Source of the DNA: Nissolia schottii
Taxonomy: Eukaryota > Streptophyta > Magnoliopsida > Fabales > Fabaceae
Length of the DNA: 64,000 bases
Direction: 5' to 3'
Assembly: GCA_003254905.1 (NCBI GenBank)
Contig: QANU01107558.1
Span: forward strand, 29,325 to 93,324
The translations under genes were made by a program, and so were the position numbers. A model generated the notes under the pieces. The model worked only from the letters and a program-made list of their open reading frames with translations, did no database searches and had not been told where the DNA came from. Within the stretch, counting starts at the first letter, position 1. Every line of letters starts with the position of its first letter. Below are positions 1-13,200 of the stretch, piece after piece.

Positions 1-1413
1 AATAAGATTTTTCTAACACTAACTTTTTTATTTATTAGACTTGAATCTTTGATCTCTTTTTATTTTCCACAAAGGTAAAATAATGAATTCATTAATCAAA
101 TACGTAATAAATACAAAGAGGTCCAAAGATCAAACGCGCAGACTTAACATATAGAGGGATTTCTCAGATTGTTGATATATCAACAAATGATTTGATAATA
201 TTAAAGAAGAGATATAAGATACAGTGGAATTAAACTAACAAAACCTAGACTCGACATCCTAATTCAGGGAAGATTACTTGTTGATTGTTAATCCCAATAC
301 CAAATCATTATTAGATTTTTTTTTTGGTTAATTTTGAATGGTTTCTCATATGAATTTTCAAATTTTGGGATGTCTTAATAATCTTAATCCTTAAATTTTG
401 CCATACGTTAGAAAGTCATAATCTCTAGCTAGGTTTAATTCATCCTTTGAAAATTATTTTTTTATTAGCTAAGCGAATCTAAAGCTAGTTTTTTAGTTTT
501 TACTTAATGTAATTGACAAGACAAATGGGTAAAGATACTTTGGTCTAAAGGAAGATAAGTTAATAAGATATTAAGATGTCTATATCAAATTGAAGAATAG
601 CAATTACTATTTTTCAAAAGCTGTATTCCAATTTTCTTTTCATACTTGCTGAGTGCCAAATTCCTCACAGTTTCCTATTGATTTTGTGAACAAATATTAT
701 TCTTACAGCGTTGAATTAAAATAACTTCTTTAGTTTTTTTTCTTCTCCTATTTCATTACGGCATGCATCACCCTTTGATGCCGTGTAGCTTTTTCAACTT
801 GTCTTTCATTAGGTTAATCATGAGTGTAATAACTTGAATTGCTGTAACATAAAATACTAATTAAAGCTTTCAAGTGTGAGTTGAAATTTATATTTGTATT
901 GTTATACAATTTGGATTGAGAGAGAAATGAAAAAGAAAAACAAAAACATTATAGTCAACATATTATTTCAGTTAAACTTATTTGATTATAAATCAGCTTA
1001 ATTATGATCAAAATTTTATATATAAAAAATGCTTCGAATTGAAAAGAAAATATTATTTTCTCAAGTTTAATCAAGGAAAATGCTATTTTGTATGCAATTC
1101 ATTGACACCTCTTTGAATACATGAGATTGATGCGTAAATAAATTTATGATTTTAATTATGTTTATGGAAACATGTTATTTTGTATGTGATTTATTGACAC
1201 CTTTTTGGGATATATGAGATTGCAACCTTGATGCAGATATGAGAAATTATAAAAAAATAAAATTATACTCTTATCGTCAATTATAACTCACTATTATTAA
1301 CATAGTTCTTATACATGACTCTGTACATATAAAAAGATGCCGATCATCACTATATAATACATGCACATATAGTAATAATAATAACACTATTTGATCAAGA
1401 AATCCATATATAC

Positions 1414-1416
<3 letters not shown>

Positions 1417-1455
<39 letters not shown>
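1417..1455. repeat. (TAA)n microsatellite
   Basis: About 13 TAA units in a row. The matching place in the right duplication arm (about 31119-31140) has a shorter run, so the locus has changed length since the duplication. Confidence 0.95.
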
Positions 1456-1612
1456 GTATTTAATAAAAAAAAACTCAAAGAGTACCTTACCTTCAAATTC
1501 TAATGATGAATTGACTATGGGGGGTGGTCAAAAATAGGGACCAGGTCTTCTGGAAGCCTACTTTACTTTTGGAGATTCAAACATATATACAGACATGATG
1601 GATATGTTATTT

Positions 1613-1838
1613 GAGTTCTGTTACACGTACACCAAAAATCATACACTATACATACATCTCGTACTTATATACATAAAGTTTGTGTTTTAACTCATGTAAT
1701 GATTGTGCACTTAATTAAGTATAGTTGAGAGTATCATTTACAAGTTTGTAATGTTTGTACACTCGTGAGAATAAAGTTTATGCATTATTAATGGTGTATG
1801 TATGGGTGTATGAAATTGAGTGTACATATAGCATTTTT
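1613..1838 (+). mobile_element. Mutator-like MITE, copy 1
   Basis: A 226 bp element with imperfect terminal inverted repeats (one end TGTTACACGTAC, the other reading AAAATGCTATATGTACAC on the opposite strand). The same element, also 226 bp, lies inverted at 45782-46007. The right arm of the duplication has the empty site: the text runs from GATGGA straight into TTTTTTATTTATGCG near 30964-30984. Flanks TGTTATTT and TTTTATTT fit an 8-9 bp target duplication, which suggests a Mutator-type family. No coding capacity. Confidence 0.75.
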
Positions 1839-2135
1839 AATTTTATTTATGCGACTAAAAAAATAGCCTAAGCTCTCTCTCATCACATGTAATCAATAGT
1901 ACTAGTATTCTACAATTCTATGATTGCCGTTCTCCCCGGGTTTCCTAGAAACCGTGGAAATAGTCTTAGGCCTCCCCTGTCAGCACCTCCGAGTAGAGAA
2001 CGTGTATTCATTACTCCTCCCACTCGCATCAATCAATCAATTAGTTAATTAGTTAGCTAATTTGATTCAAAGTACTCTATATTACCTTGTGCCCAAACCA
2101 TATTCAACATTTCTTCTTAGCACTCCTCGATCACA

Positions 2136-2402
2136 ATGAAAGAAGCCGTGCTTCTAATTCAACCATCTTCCATGTTGGCGCTAATCTTGTTGCCTCTTAT
2201 CATCTTGTTGCCTCTAAGTGCTGCGGAGGATCAGGAGAACGGAAGCCCGATGTACGTGCAGTGCAACAACACCTTGAGCTGCACCTTCCCTTTCTGGGGC
2301 CACTGGGACAGTGTCTTGTATATTTTTAAGTTAGTGTATCCCCGTGTCTTGTGTCATGCTGAGTCGCGTATCCATATTCGTGTCGGCGTCAGTGCTTCTT
2401 AG
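2136..2402 (+). pseudogene. LRK10L ectodomain 5' fragment (signal peptide plus truncated GUB_WAK domain)
   Basis: The ORF starts with the same ATG and hydrophobic signal peptide as the ectodomain exon at 30659 on the other strand, and follows it for about 55 residues to the motif FPFWGHWD. It has lost the six residues GGITNL through an 18 bp deletion. After GHWD the sequence is unrelated and runs to a stop at 2402, so almost the whole cysteine-rich galacturonan-binding region and all of the WAK_assoc region are missing. It is the coding tip of the inverted duplication rather than a working gene. With its ~2 kb copied promoter it may still be transcribed. I see no good splice donor that would join it to the kinase exon at 4105. 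Confidence 0.85.
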
Positions 2403-3816
2403 CGTACAATTAAGAGTTTAATTGTTACGCATATGATAAAGAAATGTTTTAGACTATATCATTTAATTATGTATTGTTAAATCTCTTATTTTCTATCTCA
2501 AATGTCTCACATACAATGACACATTATGAAACGACAATGTAAAATTCTTCAATTAATTGTAAATAGCAATTTCATTCTATAATTAATTTTTTTGTCATAA
2601 ATTCTATAATTAATTAGGTTAGGGTTGATTATAAATGAAAGGAGTTATTTGGAATATTTGAAACACGTATTTGAATAAATGCTAAAAATAGTCCTCGAAA
2701 GATATGTAAATATATCAAATTAGTCATTTAAACTTTTTTAACATCAATTTAATCTTTCACAACATTATAAAATATCAATCAAATTAAAGATCAAATAATT
2801 GATGTGAAAATACAAATTGAATGACTAAATTAATTGTTGTCTTGAATTTTTTATACATTGCCATACTTATTGATAAGTCTTGATTCCCAAAATATAGAAT
2901 TGCAGTTTATGTTTTTTTGAGCTTTTCGCCCTGTTGTGAATAAAAATAAAATAAAATTGAATGACTAAATTAATTTTCATTTTAACAATTGAAGGTCCAA
3001 ATTATTGGTGTCCAACATATTTAGAAAATTAATTTGGTATCATATACGTATAACCTTGGAAAGACTAATTTAGGTGTTTACTCTAATTTTTATTTTCTTT
3101 CTTTTCATTTCTGTTCAACTCACTTAATCATCAATACCACAACATGGTTAATTTTGTAACTCATTTATAAAAATTTTAAAGTATAAGAGCTCAATTAAAA
3201 TTTAAAAATACGCTCAAATTATAGAGACTTGCACAATAATTTAACCTAAATTATATATAAATATATTATGTTGGTTCAACACCAATTTTCAAAATTAATT
3301 ATTGTTAAGATGAAAGGTATTAAAGAATACATAGCAAGGGGCAATAACTTAGTACTTTTCTTATATATAGCACCTTCTAGTTTACCATTGCTTCTTATAT
3401 TATTAATCAAAATTCTAAACCATCATTTTATAATATCATTGCGTCAATGGTTTCATAAGTCCAAGTCAACTGATCAAGAAAAATAAAAAAGAGACCAAGT
3501 CAACTAAACTACTAAAGTTGTGTATTCTATCTTCTTCTCAATCCTTGCACAATGTTGAAACTTCAAATCAAACTATTATTTCTGTCATTGCCGCCACATC
3601 AGAAAAACACAAATGAATCAATGAATAAATAAGAAAAATTCTCAAATAAGAAAGCTATGTTGTCCCTATCTTTTTCTTCCTCTGCCATCATCATCAATCA
3701 TAGCGCGCCATCTGTTAGTAGCAACAGGAAAACTGCTACTCACTTCCATGTTATTATTAAACTAATCTTGTTTGCTTTTGTTTTTTTAATGTCTATTTGG
3801 ATGTTTAAAATTGTAG
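2403..3816. other. Intergenic, no gene seen
   Basis: AT-rich sequence with many stops. I looked for the rest of an LRK10L ectodomain (CxxC, SGGxCG, CYC motifs) on the + strand and found none. The 72 aa ORF at 3268-3486 has hydrophobic stretches but no recognisable family. Confidence 0.6.
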
Positions 3817-3858
3817 GATCATCTTCGAAGTGGGACTGGAAGCTTAAAACTGCAATAG
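3817..3858 (+). other. Relic LRK10L mini-exon (juxtamembrane linker)
   Basis: After an acceptor TTGTAG this short stretch encodes GSSSKWDWKLKTAI, the kind of linker found just before the membrane segment in LRK10L2-type kinases. It enters in phase 1, as the family requires. The expected donor after ATAG is TT rather than GT. The nearest GT, one base earlier, would shift the frame and reach a stop soon after the next exon starts. The loss of this donor supports decay of the locus. Confidence 0.5.
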
Positions 3859-4104
3859 TTTAACATATACTCCCCCCTTCATTTCATCGGTTACTTTCTT
3901 TTGGTACCTTAAAAAAAATGTATTTAAACATGATTATGTCTAAATATATTAGATTTTTGAATGTATATAAAGAGTGAAAGTGACATAAAATAGACCAAAA
4001 ACAATAGTTAATTAAATTTCCTTCTTTTATCATCTCTCTTTGCCTAAAATTCGGATGCTAAGTGTCCTTTAGTTTTTTCAAACAGTATCTTTCAATACGT
4101 GTAG

Positions 4105-5312
4105 GTGCATCATCAGTTGGAGTTGTTGTAGCCGTTGTAGTCATTGTTGTGATCATTTGTAACCACAAGGGATACCTCAGCCTAGCACAATGGACGTTAG
4201 TTTATAAGGAAACAGGAACACTTGCCGATAACCACAATGTTGAGAATTTCATTCAAAATTATGGTTTTTTGGCGCCAAAGCGATATACTTATACAGAAGT
4301 GAAAAGGATCACAAACTCATTTCGGGATCAATTAGGCTGTGGAGGGTACGGTGTCGTGTATAAAGGAAGCTTACCTGATGGTCGTCACGTGGCAGTTAAA
4401 GTCATAAGTGAATCCAAAGGCAGCGGAGAAGAATTCATAAATGAAGTTGCTAGTATTAGTCGAACATCGCATGTCAACATTGTTTCACTTTTAGGGTTTT
4501 GTAGTGAGATGAATAAAAGAGCACTCATATATGAATTCATGCTCAATGGCTCATTGGAGAAGTTCACCTATAGAAGTGAATCTGAAACTGCTATTTGTAG
4601 TTTGGATTGGAACACATTGTATGACATTGCAATTGGCGTTGCCCGAGGACTAGAATACTTGCACCGAGGATGCGGTACAAGAATTTTACATCTTGATATT
4701 AAGCCTCAAAATATTCTTTTGGATGAAGATTTTCTCCCCAAAATCTCTGATTTTGGACTCGCTAAAATATGCAAAAAGAAAGAGAGTATTGTATCTATAT
4801 TGGGCACAAGAGGCACTCCAGGGTACATTGCACCAGAAGTATTTAGTCGCGTGTTTGGTGGGGTTTCTCACAAATCTGATGTATATAGCTATGGCATGTT
4901 GATTCTTGAAATGGTTGGCGGAAGAAAGAATTATGAGAGTGAAGGGTCAAATACAAGTGAAATGTATTTTCCAGATTGGATTTACAAGGATCTAGAGCAA
5001 GGTCATATACCGGCTAACTGTTCACTTGTCACCGAGGAACAAAAAGAGATGGTAACAAAGATTACTTTGGTCAGTCTATGGTGCATTCAAACAAATCCAT
5101 TAGATAGGCCGTCAATAAATAAAGTAGTAGAAATGTTGGAAGGAACACTTCAGTCTATACTGTTTCCTCCGAAGCCTTTCTTGTATTCTCCAGCAAGACA
5201 ACTGTTACAAACTTCATATATATCTTCCAGCAATATGGATGAGACGAATTCAATAGCCACACAAAAAGATGGTTCCATAGAATCAAAGGGAGCAAAGACA
5301 GAAGGATTGTGA
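4105..5312 (+). CDS. LRK10L2/PR5K-type receptor kinase, transmembrane and kinase exon (gene incomplete)
   Basis: An intact reading frame of about 400 codons. It opens at an acceptor (CGTGTAG, phase 1) with a membrane segment ([18 protein letters not shown]), then a Ser/Thr kinase. All key parts are seen: glycine loop GCGGYG, VAVK lysine, helix-C glutamate in INEV, catalytic [11 protein letters not shown] and APE. HLD in place of HRD marks a non-RD kinase, as in rust-resistance Lr10-like and PR5K-like receptors. The tail is Ser/Asn-rich. There is no ATG before the membrane segment: the open frame starts with a GTG at 4062 and the first internal Met is inside the kinase. It therefore needs an upstream exon, yet no ectodomain is present and the preceding mini-exon has a damaged donor. 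Probably a decapitated gene whose kinase has not yet collected stops; expression is possible but unproven. Confidence 0.8.
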
Positions 5313-5550
5313 TGTAACTTATATGTTGACTCTTGAAGAGAACAATTTGCCTTGGTGGTTTTGTAATATTCCCAAATGATTCATGTTAAATCGATGGAGA
5401 AATTGTATTTTTCATCATGGAGCAAAAAATTCATGCTCCACATATAATTTAAACTATTGATTGTTTTCTCTTTCATTGCTTTTTTCTTTTTCTCACATTG
5501 GCATATTCATTTTCGTTCTTCATCTGAAAAAGGTTTAGCGTTTGGTGAAA
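5313..5550. other. 3' flank of the kinase exon
   Basis: AT-rich sequence with CT-rich patches, probably the 3' untranslated region. No gene seen. Confidence 0.5.
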
Positions 5551-5735
5551 ATGCATGGCTATAGCCTACGAAAAATGTTTATTTATGATGAAATTATTTT
5601 TTAACAAAGCATATATGGCTATAGCTTATGAAAGATGATAATTAATTTAAGAAGTCATTTTTCATTAAAAATAGAAGGTCATAAGCTACAAAAATTGTAT
5701 GAAAATCATTTTTGGGTTAAAATCCAAGGATGATG
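5551..5735. repeat. Detached monomer of the 175 bp array
   Basis: One unit with the hallmark GGCTATAGCCTACGAAAAATG, a second TATGGCTATAGCTTATGAAAG and the AAGGTCATAAGCTACAAAAATTG third part. It is cut off from the main array by the retrotransposon remnant that follows. Confidence 0.85.
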
Positions 5736-5749
5736 CTTATTTGCTGTTA

Positions 5750-7262
5750 AATACCAAATGATATGATTATCGTCCAACTGCTTGTGTCAACTTGATTAGA
5801 AGCCCGAACATATTTGCCACAAGACCACCTTCTAGAACTGGTTGGTGTTTGATTTGTTGTGTTTGAGATTTTTTTTTGTGTTTTTGTAGGAAGGAAAGAA
5901 GGATATAGACGTCACACTCAAGATAAATGTTAGAATGTGAGTGATAAGTTTTGGTTGATCGCCACAAGTTGGCTTGATAAGATCAGATTTAATTCTTTAC
6001 CCAAGAACAAAAGGGAAGCTCTCACAATGGGAAAAAAAACTCAAAATTCATTCATAATCTGATTTGAGGATTTACATTGAATCCCTTTTAGAGCTTATTA
6101 TGATTCACCAAGATAGTGATTTTTCTACACTTTCCACTAAGTATTTAATTCCCCACTAGCATTTAAACTAACACTAAGACTCTACTATCTAACATAACTG
6201 GCTAGGAACTCTAAAGACACTTAAAACTAACCTAAAAAAGAATAAAAGTCATATGAAACTGATCACCAAAATAAAAGCATGAAAATTACATATGAAACAC
6301 TAATTTCAACTAATTAAAACTAATTTATTGTAGCTTAATCTGTTTGTAACTTGATCACTTGAATTGGGTTTTATCTTAGATCTTCAAGTGACTTCTTCAT
6401 GTTGGACTTAGGCTATTCTTTAAGCTGAAGAAGAGTGGTCCATTTTGGGAACTCATGCACTGTCCAATTTTTGACCCCCTGTGCAAATATCATTCTCCTC
6501 CCCCTTCAAAAAAGATTCATCCTTGAATCTTTCTAAAATGAACCCATACCCAATTACTGGGTTCAAACACCACATGCTTTTGCCCCTCATTCAATATTTG
6601 GGAAATCAACTTTCTTCTCTTCTTAAACATTATTTGAGCCTGCATGTGTATTACTTTAGGCTTCTATAGTGCTTTTACATCAACAATAGCAAAAAATGAA
6701 TTTCTTGGTACCTCATCTGAGAACACATCTTCAAATTCATGCGAACGAGAAACAAAACCACTAACCTCTTCATTTTTCACGTTCTTTTCTTTCTTTTCAC
6801 TCTTCTCACTATTTATAATTTCCACTTTCTTTTCATTCCCTCTTGGGCCTTCTTGATTCTTTTCTCTCACAACCCCTTTTCTCTCTTGTTTTTCTTTTAC
6901 ATCACTTCAGAATTTTCCAAGAGGTGATTGTTGCATTTTAGTTGATTCAACCTCTTTAGGCTGAATTTCAATTGGTTGCTCCTTCTTTGGTTAGTTTCTC
7001 AATGGAATGGAGTTGGAACTAGAAGAATTTCGTGTGTTCTACCTCTTCATTTTACTTGTCATCCTTTCATTGAGTTCTTCAAATTTTGATTGAAAAGTCT
7101 TTCTAGATGGTCAGCCAATGCTTACAGTTGAACAAAAAATAAGCCTCCTCCTTGTGGATAATTTTATTCTCCATACATGTTAAACGAATTCCAAGGAAAA
7201 CTGAGCACTGAATACCAAATGATGTGATTCAACTACTTGGAGTTGAATAGCTTGAATCAACT
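5750..7262 (-). mobile_element. Decayed, internally deleted Ty3/gypsy fragment
   Basis: Read on the minus strand, a primer-binding-like TTTGGTATTCAGTGC lies near 7222-7208, followed by a Lys/Glu-rich degenerate coding stretch. At 6870-6664 it contains HEFEDVFSDEVP, resembling the conserved segment that precedes reverse transcriptase in plant gypsy polyproteins. At about 6545-6480 the text resembles the usual end of the polyprotein (FKDESFLKGEENDI). Reverse transcriptase, RNase H and integrase are missing. The rest down to 5750 may be LTR, but I could not match two LTRs convincingly. Array monomers on both sides show that it landed in the array. Confidence 0.5.
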
Positions 7263-7279
7263 ACTTCTAACCCGGATCG

Positions 7280-10200
7280 CCTTGCACCTACGAAAAATGC
7301 ATATTAATGAAAAATATTATTTTAACAAATAAGACAAGGGAATGACCTATGAAATATGGTTATTAATTCAAGAAGTTGTTTTTCATTAAAATATAAGGTC
7401 ATAGGCCAAAAAAATTGCACATTACAAAAAATCATTTTTAGTTAAAATCCAAGGCAGCTTATGAAAAATGCCTCTTTACGACAATGTTTTTTTTAGGAAA
7501 GATAAAATTACAATAGCGTATGAGAGATGGTCATTAATCTAAGAAGTCATTTTTCATTAATATTAGAAGGTCATTGGCTAAAAAAATTACAATTTACCGA
7601 AAACCATTTTTGAGTTAAAATCCAAGGCTAACGAAAAATGCCTCTTTACGACAAAGTTTATTTTTGGGAAGAAAACGTGGTGATCGCCTAGTTAAGATGG
7701 TCATTAATATAAGAAATCATTTTTCATTATAAATAGAAGGTCATTGGCAATAGAAATTTCATTACCAAAAATCATTTTTGAGTGAAAATACAAGGCTATA
7801 TCTTACGGAAAATGTCTATTTACGATAAAGTTTTTTTTAGGGTAGAAAACATGGCGATATCCTACGAAAGATGGTCATTAATCTAAGAAGTCATTTTTAA
7901 TTAAAAATAGAAGATCATAGGCTAAAAAAATTGCACTTTACTAAAAATCATTTTTGAGTTAAAATCCAAGGATGTAGCCTACGAAAAATGCCTCTTTACA
8001 ATAATGTTTTTTCTAGGGAAGAAAAAATTGCAATAGCCTATGAAAAGATGGTCATTAATTTAAGAAGTCATTTTTAATTAAAAATAGAAGGTCATAGGCT
8101 AAAGAATTTTCATTTTACCAAAAATCACTTGAGTTAAAATCCTAGGCTATAGCCTATGAAAAATGCCTCTTTACAATAATTTTTTAATGGAAAGAAAACA
8201 TAGCAATAACCTATGAAAGATTGTCATTAATCTAAGGAGTCATTTTTCGTTAAAAATATAAGGTCAGCAGTTACAAAAATTGCACTTTACCGAAATCATT
8301 GTTGAGTAAAAATCCAAGGCTATGCCTATAAAAAAATGTCTCTTTACGTTAGAAAACTTGGCTATAGGTTATCAAAGAAAGTCATTAATCTAAGAATTAG
8401 TTTTTCATTAAAAATATAAAGTTATAGGCTACAGAAATGGCACTTCATTGAAAATCATTTTTAAGTAAAAAATCCAAGGCTACCTACAAAAAATGTCTCT
8501 TTACGATAAAGTTTATTTTAGGGAAGAAAACATGGTGATAACCTATACAAAAGATGGTTATTAATGTAAGAAGTCATTTTCAATTAAAATTAGAACATCA
8601 TAGGCTAAAAAAATTGCACATTACTGAAAATAATTTTTGAGTTAAAATCCAAGGAGCTACGAAAAATGCCTCTTTACGACAATGTTTCTTTTAGGGATGA
8701 AAAAATTTCTATAGCCTACGAAAGATGGCTAGTAATCTAAGAAGCCATCTTTTCATTAAAAAAAGAAGGTCATAGGTTACAGAAATTGCAATTTACCAAA
8801 AATAATTTTTGAGTTAAAATCCAAGGCAAAAATGCCTCTTTATGAAAAAAATTAGGGAAGAAAACATGGCGATAACCAACGAAAGATGATCATTAATAAA
8901 AGAAGCCATTTTTCATTATAAATAGAAGGTCATAGGCCAAAAAAATTGCATTTTATCGAAAATTATTTTTGGGTTAAAATTCAAGGCTAACCTATAAAAA
9001 TTGCCTCTTTACGTTAAAGTTATTTTGTAGAAAAGAAAACCAGGCTATAGCTTATGAAAGACACTCATTAGTCTAAGAAGTATTTTTCCCATTAAAAATG
9101 TTAAGTCACAGTCTAAAGGAATGAAATTTTACAAAAAATCATTTTTGAGAGAAAATCCAATGCTATAACCTACAAAAAATGGCTCTTCACCATATTTTTT
9201 TTTTTTGGGAAGAAAAAATTGCTATGGCCTACAAAAGATGGTCATTAATCTATAAATTCATGTTTCATTAAAAATAGAAGGTCATAGGCTACAAAAATTG
9301 CACTTTATTGAAAATCAGTTTTGAGTAAAAATCCTAGGCTATAGCCTAGGAAAAATGGCTATTAACGAATTACTTTGTTTGTAACGAATAAGACAAGGCA
9401 ATGACCTATGAAAGATGACCATTAATTTAAGAATTTTTTTATTTAAAATAGAATATCATAGGCCAAAAATATTTCACGTTACCAAAAATCATTTTTGAGT
9501 TAAAATCCAAGGTTATTCTATGAAAAATGCCTCTTTACGAAAAAGTTTTTTTAGGGAAGAAAACATGGCGATATCCTACGAAAGATGGTCATTAATAAAA
9601 GAAGCCATTTTTCATTATCAATATAAGGTCATAGGAAAAAAAATTGCACTTTACCGAAAATCATTTTTGAGTTAAAATTCAAGGCTAGCCATTGAAAATT
9701 GCCTCTTTACGTTAAAGTTATTTTGTAGCAAAGAAAACCACACTATAACTTACAAAAGACGATCATAAATCTAAGAAGTATTTTTCCGTTAAAAAATATC
9801 AGGTCATAAGCTACAGGAATAACATTTTACAGAAAATCATTTTTGAGTGAAAATCCAAGGCTATAGCCTCCAAAAAATGCCTCTTTACAATAAAGTTTTT
9901 TGAGGGAGGAAAACATGGCTATATCCTATGAAAAATGGTCATAAATCTAAGAAATCATTTTTCATTAAAAGCAGAAGGTCATAGGTTACAGAAATTTCAC
10001 TTTACCAAAAATCATTTTTGAGTTAAAATCAAAAGCGCCTACAAAAAATGTCTCCTTACGTTAAAGTTATTTTGTATAGAAGAAAACTTGGCTAGAACTT
10101 ATCAAAGATAGTCATTAATCTAAGAGGTATTTTTCCATTCAAAATATAATGTCATAGGCTACATAAATGTCACTTTACATAAAATCATTTTTGAGTGAAA

Positions 10201-13200
10201 TTCCAAGGCATGCCTATGATAAATGTCTCTTTACAATAAAGTGTTTTTAGGGAAGAAAACGTGGCTATATCCTATGAAAGATGATCATTAATCTAAGAAG
10301 TTGTTTTTCATTAAAAATAGAAGGTCATACGTTGCAGAAATTTCACTTTACGAAAAATTATTTTTGAGTTAAAATCAAAGGGTATAGGCTATAAAAAATG
10401 CCTACTTAGAATAAAGTTTTTTTAATGAACAAAACATGACTATATCCGACGAAAGATGATCATTAATCTAACAAGTATTTTTTTAATTAAAAATAGAAGG
10501 CTTGGATATAAAAATGGCACTTTATAGAAAATCATTTTTGAGTGAAAATTCAAGGCTATAACCTACTAAAAAAGCCTATTTACGAAGTTTTTTTTCTAGG
10601 GAAGAAAACATCGTGATAGCCTGCGAAAGATGTTCATTAATCTAAGAAGCCATTTTTAATTAAAAATAGAACGTCATAGGCTAAAAAATTGCACTTTACC
10701 AAAAATCATTTTTGAGTTAAAATCCTGGACTATAGCGTATGAAAAAAAGCCTCTTTACGATAAAGTTTTTTTTAGGGAAGAAAACATGGTGATAGCCTAC
10801 GAAAGATGGTTATAAGTCATTTTTAATTAAAAATAAAAGGCCATAGGCTAAAAAAATTGCACTTAACTAAAAATAATTTTTGAGTTAAAATCCAAGGCTA
10901 TAGATACGAAAAATGTCTCTTTATGATAAAGTCTTGTTTAGGGAAGAAAACATGGCGATCGCCTGCGATAGATGGTCGTTAATATAAGATGACATTTTTA
11001 GTTAAAAGTAGAAAGTCACAGGCTAAAAAAATTGCATTTTATCAAAAATTATTTTTGAGTTAAAATCTAAAGTTGTAGTCTACGAAAAATGCCTCTTTAC
11101 GATAATGTTTTTTTAGGGATGAAAAACTTGCTATAGTCTACAAAAGATGGTCGTTAATCTAAGAAGTCATTTTTTATTAAAAATATAAGGTCATAGGCTA
11201 CAGAATTTGGACTTTACCGAAAATTATTTTTGGGTAAAATCAAATGCTATGCCTACAAAAAATGCCTCTTGATGTTAAAGTTATTTTGCAATGAAGAAAA
11301 CATGGCTATAGCTTATGAAAGATGGTCATTAATCTAATAAGTAGTTTTTCATTAAAAATAGGAGGTCATAAGCTACAGAAATGACACTTTACAGAAAATC
11401 ATTTTTGAGTGAAAATCCAAAGTTATACCTTTCGAAATAAGCCTCTTTACAATAATGTTTTTTTTAGTGAAGAAAAAATGGCGATGACCTACGAAATATG
11501 GTCATTATTATAAGAAACCATTTATAATTAAAAATAGAAAGTAGTAGGCTAAAAAAATTGCACTTTACCAAAAATCATCTTTGTGTTAAAATCCTGAGCT
11601 ATAGCCTACAAAAAATGCCACTTTACGATAACTTTTTTTAGGGAAAAGATCATGGCGATAGCCTACAAAAGATTGTCATTAATCTAAGAAGTCATTTTTC
11701 ATTAAAAATAGAAGGTCATAAGTTACAGAATTGTACTTTACCAAAATCATTTTTGAATAAAAAAATCCAAGGCTATTTTGTAGCGATGAAAACATGGTTA
11801 CAACTTATGAAAAATGGTCATTAATCTAAGAAATAGTTTTCAATTAAAAATATAAGGTCATATGCCTTAGAAATGACACTTAACAGAAAATCATTTTTAA
11901 GTGAAAATTCAAGGCTATAGACTATGAAAATGCCTCTTTACGATAAATTTTTTTTAGGGATGAAAAGATGGCGATAGCCTATAAAAGATGCTCATTAATT
12001 TAAGAAGCCATTTTTAACTAAAAATTGAACATCATAGGATAAAAAAAATTGCACATTACCAAAATCATTTTTGAGTTAAAATCCAAGGTATAGCATAAGA
12101 AAAATGCCTTTTTTCGATAATTTTTTTTCAGGGAAGAAAAAAATGTTATAGCCTTCGAAATATGGTTATTAATCTAATATCTAATAATTCAAATAAAAGA
12201 TGATCATTAATCTAAGAAGTAGTTTTCTATTAAAAATATAAGGTCATAGGCTACAGAAATTTCACTTTACCAAAAATCATTTTTGAGTTAAAGTTCAAGG
12301 CTATAGCCTACTAAAAATTCCTCCTTATGTTAAAGTTCTTTTGTATCCAAGAAAACATGGCGATAGCGTACAAAATATAATCATTAATATAAGAAGGCAT
12401 TTTTCATTATAAATAGAAGGTCATAGGCTACAAAAATTTCACTTTACCAAAAATCATTTTTGAGTTAAAATCCAAGGTATGGCCTATGAAAAATGCCTCT
12501 TTACGTTAAAGCTTTTTTTAGGGAAGAAAACATGGCGATAGCCAACGAAAGATGGTCAATAATCTAAGAAACCATTTTTAATTAAAAGTAGAAGGTCATA
12601 GGCTCAAAAAATTGTGCTTTACCAAAAAATTATTTTTTGAATTAAAATCCAAAGCTATATCCTACGAAAAATGCCTCTTTATGCTAATTTTTTTTAGGGA
12701 AGAGAGCATGGTGATACCCTACAGAAGATGGTCATTAATGTAAGGAGATTTTCAATTAAAAATAGAAGGTCATTGGCTAAAGAAATTTCACTTTATCCAA
12801 AATCATTTTTTAATTAAAATCCAAGTCTATAGCCTACGAAAATTGCCCCTTTACATTGAAGTTAATTTGTAGCAAAGAAAACATGGTTATAGCTTATGAA
12901 AGATGATCATTAATCAAAGAAGTAGTTTTATATTAAATATGTCATAGGCTACAAAAATGACACTTTACAGAAAATCATTTTGAGTGAAATTAAAATCACG
13001 AAAAAGCCTCTTTACGATATATTTTTTTTATGGAAGAAAAGATGGCGATAGCCTATGAAAAATTATCCTTAATCTAAGAATCCATTTTTAATTAAAAATA
13101 AAATGTAATAGGCTAAAAAAAATTACACTTTACTGAAAATCATTTTTGAGTTAAAATCCAAAGCTATAACCTATGAATAATGCCTCGTTACAATAAAATT

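Larger units (their letters stand above)
1..2309. repeat. Left arm of a large inverted duplication
   Basis: Reading the reverse complement of 32556 down to 30469 gives this stretch almost base for base: LRK10L promoter, 5' leader, ATG and first ~50 codons. The arm starts at or beyond the left window edge. Differences are a 226 bp MITE present only here, a longer AAT microsatellite here, an 18 bp in-frame deletion at about 2282, and scattered substitutions. Homology stops abruptly after position 2309, inside the ectodomain exon. Confidence 0.93.

Noticed and set aside
4062-4104. Kinase start at 4062
   Set aside because: The codon there is GTG, not ATG, and the family's splice acceptor lies at 4103-4104; this stretch is intron.
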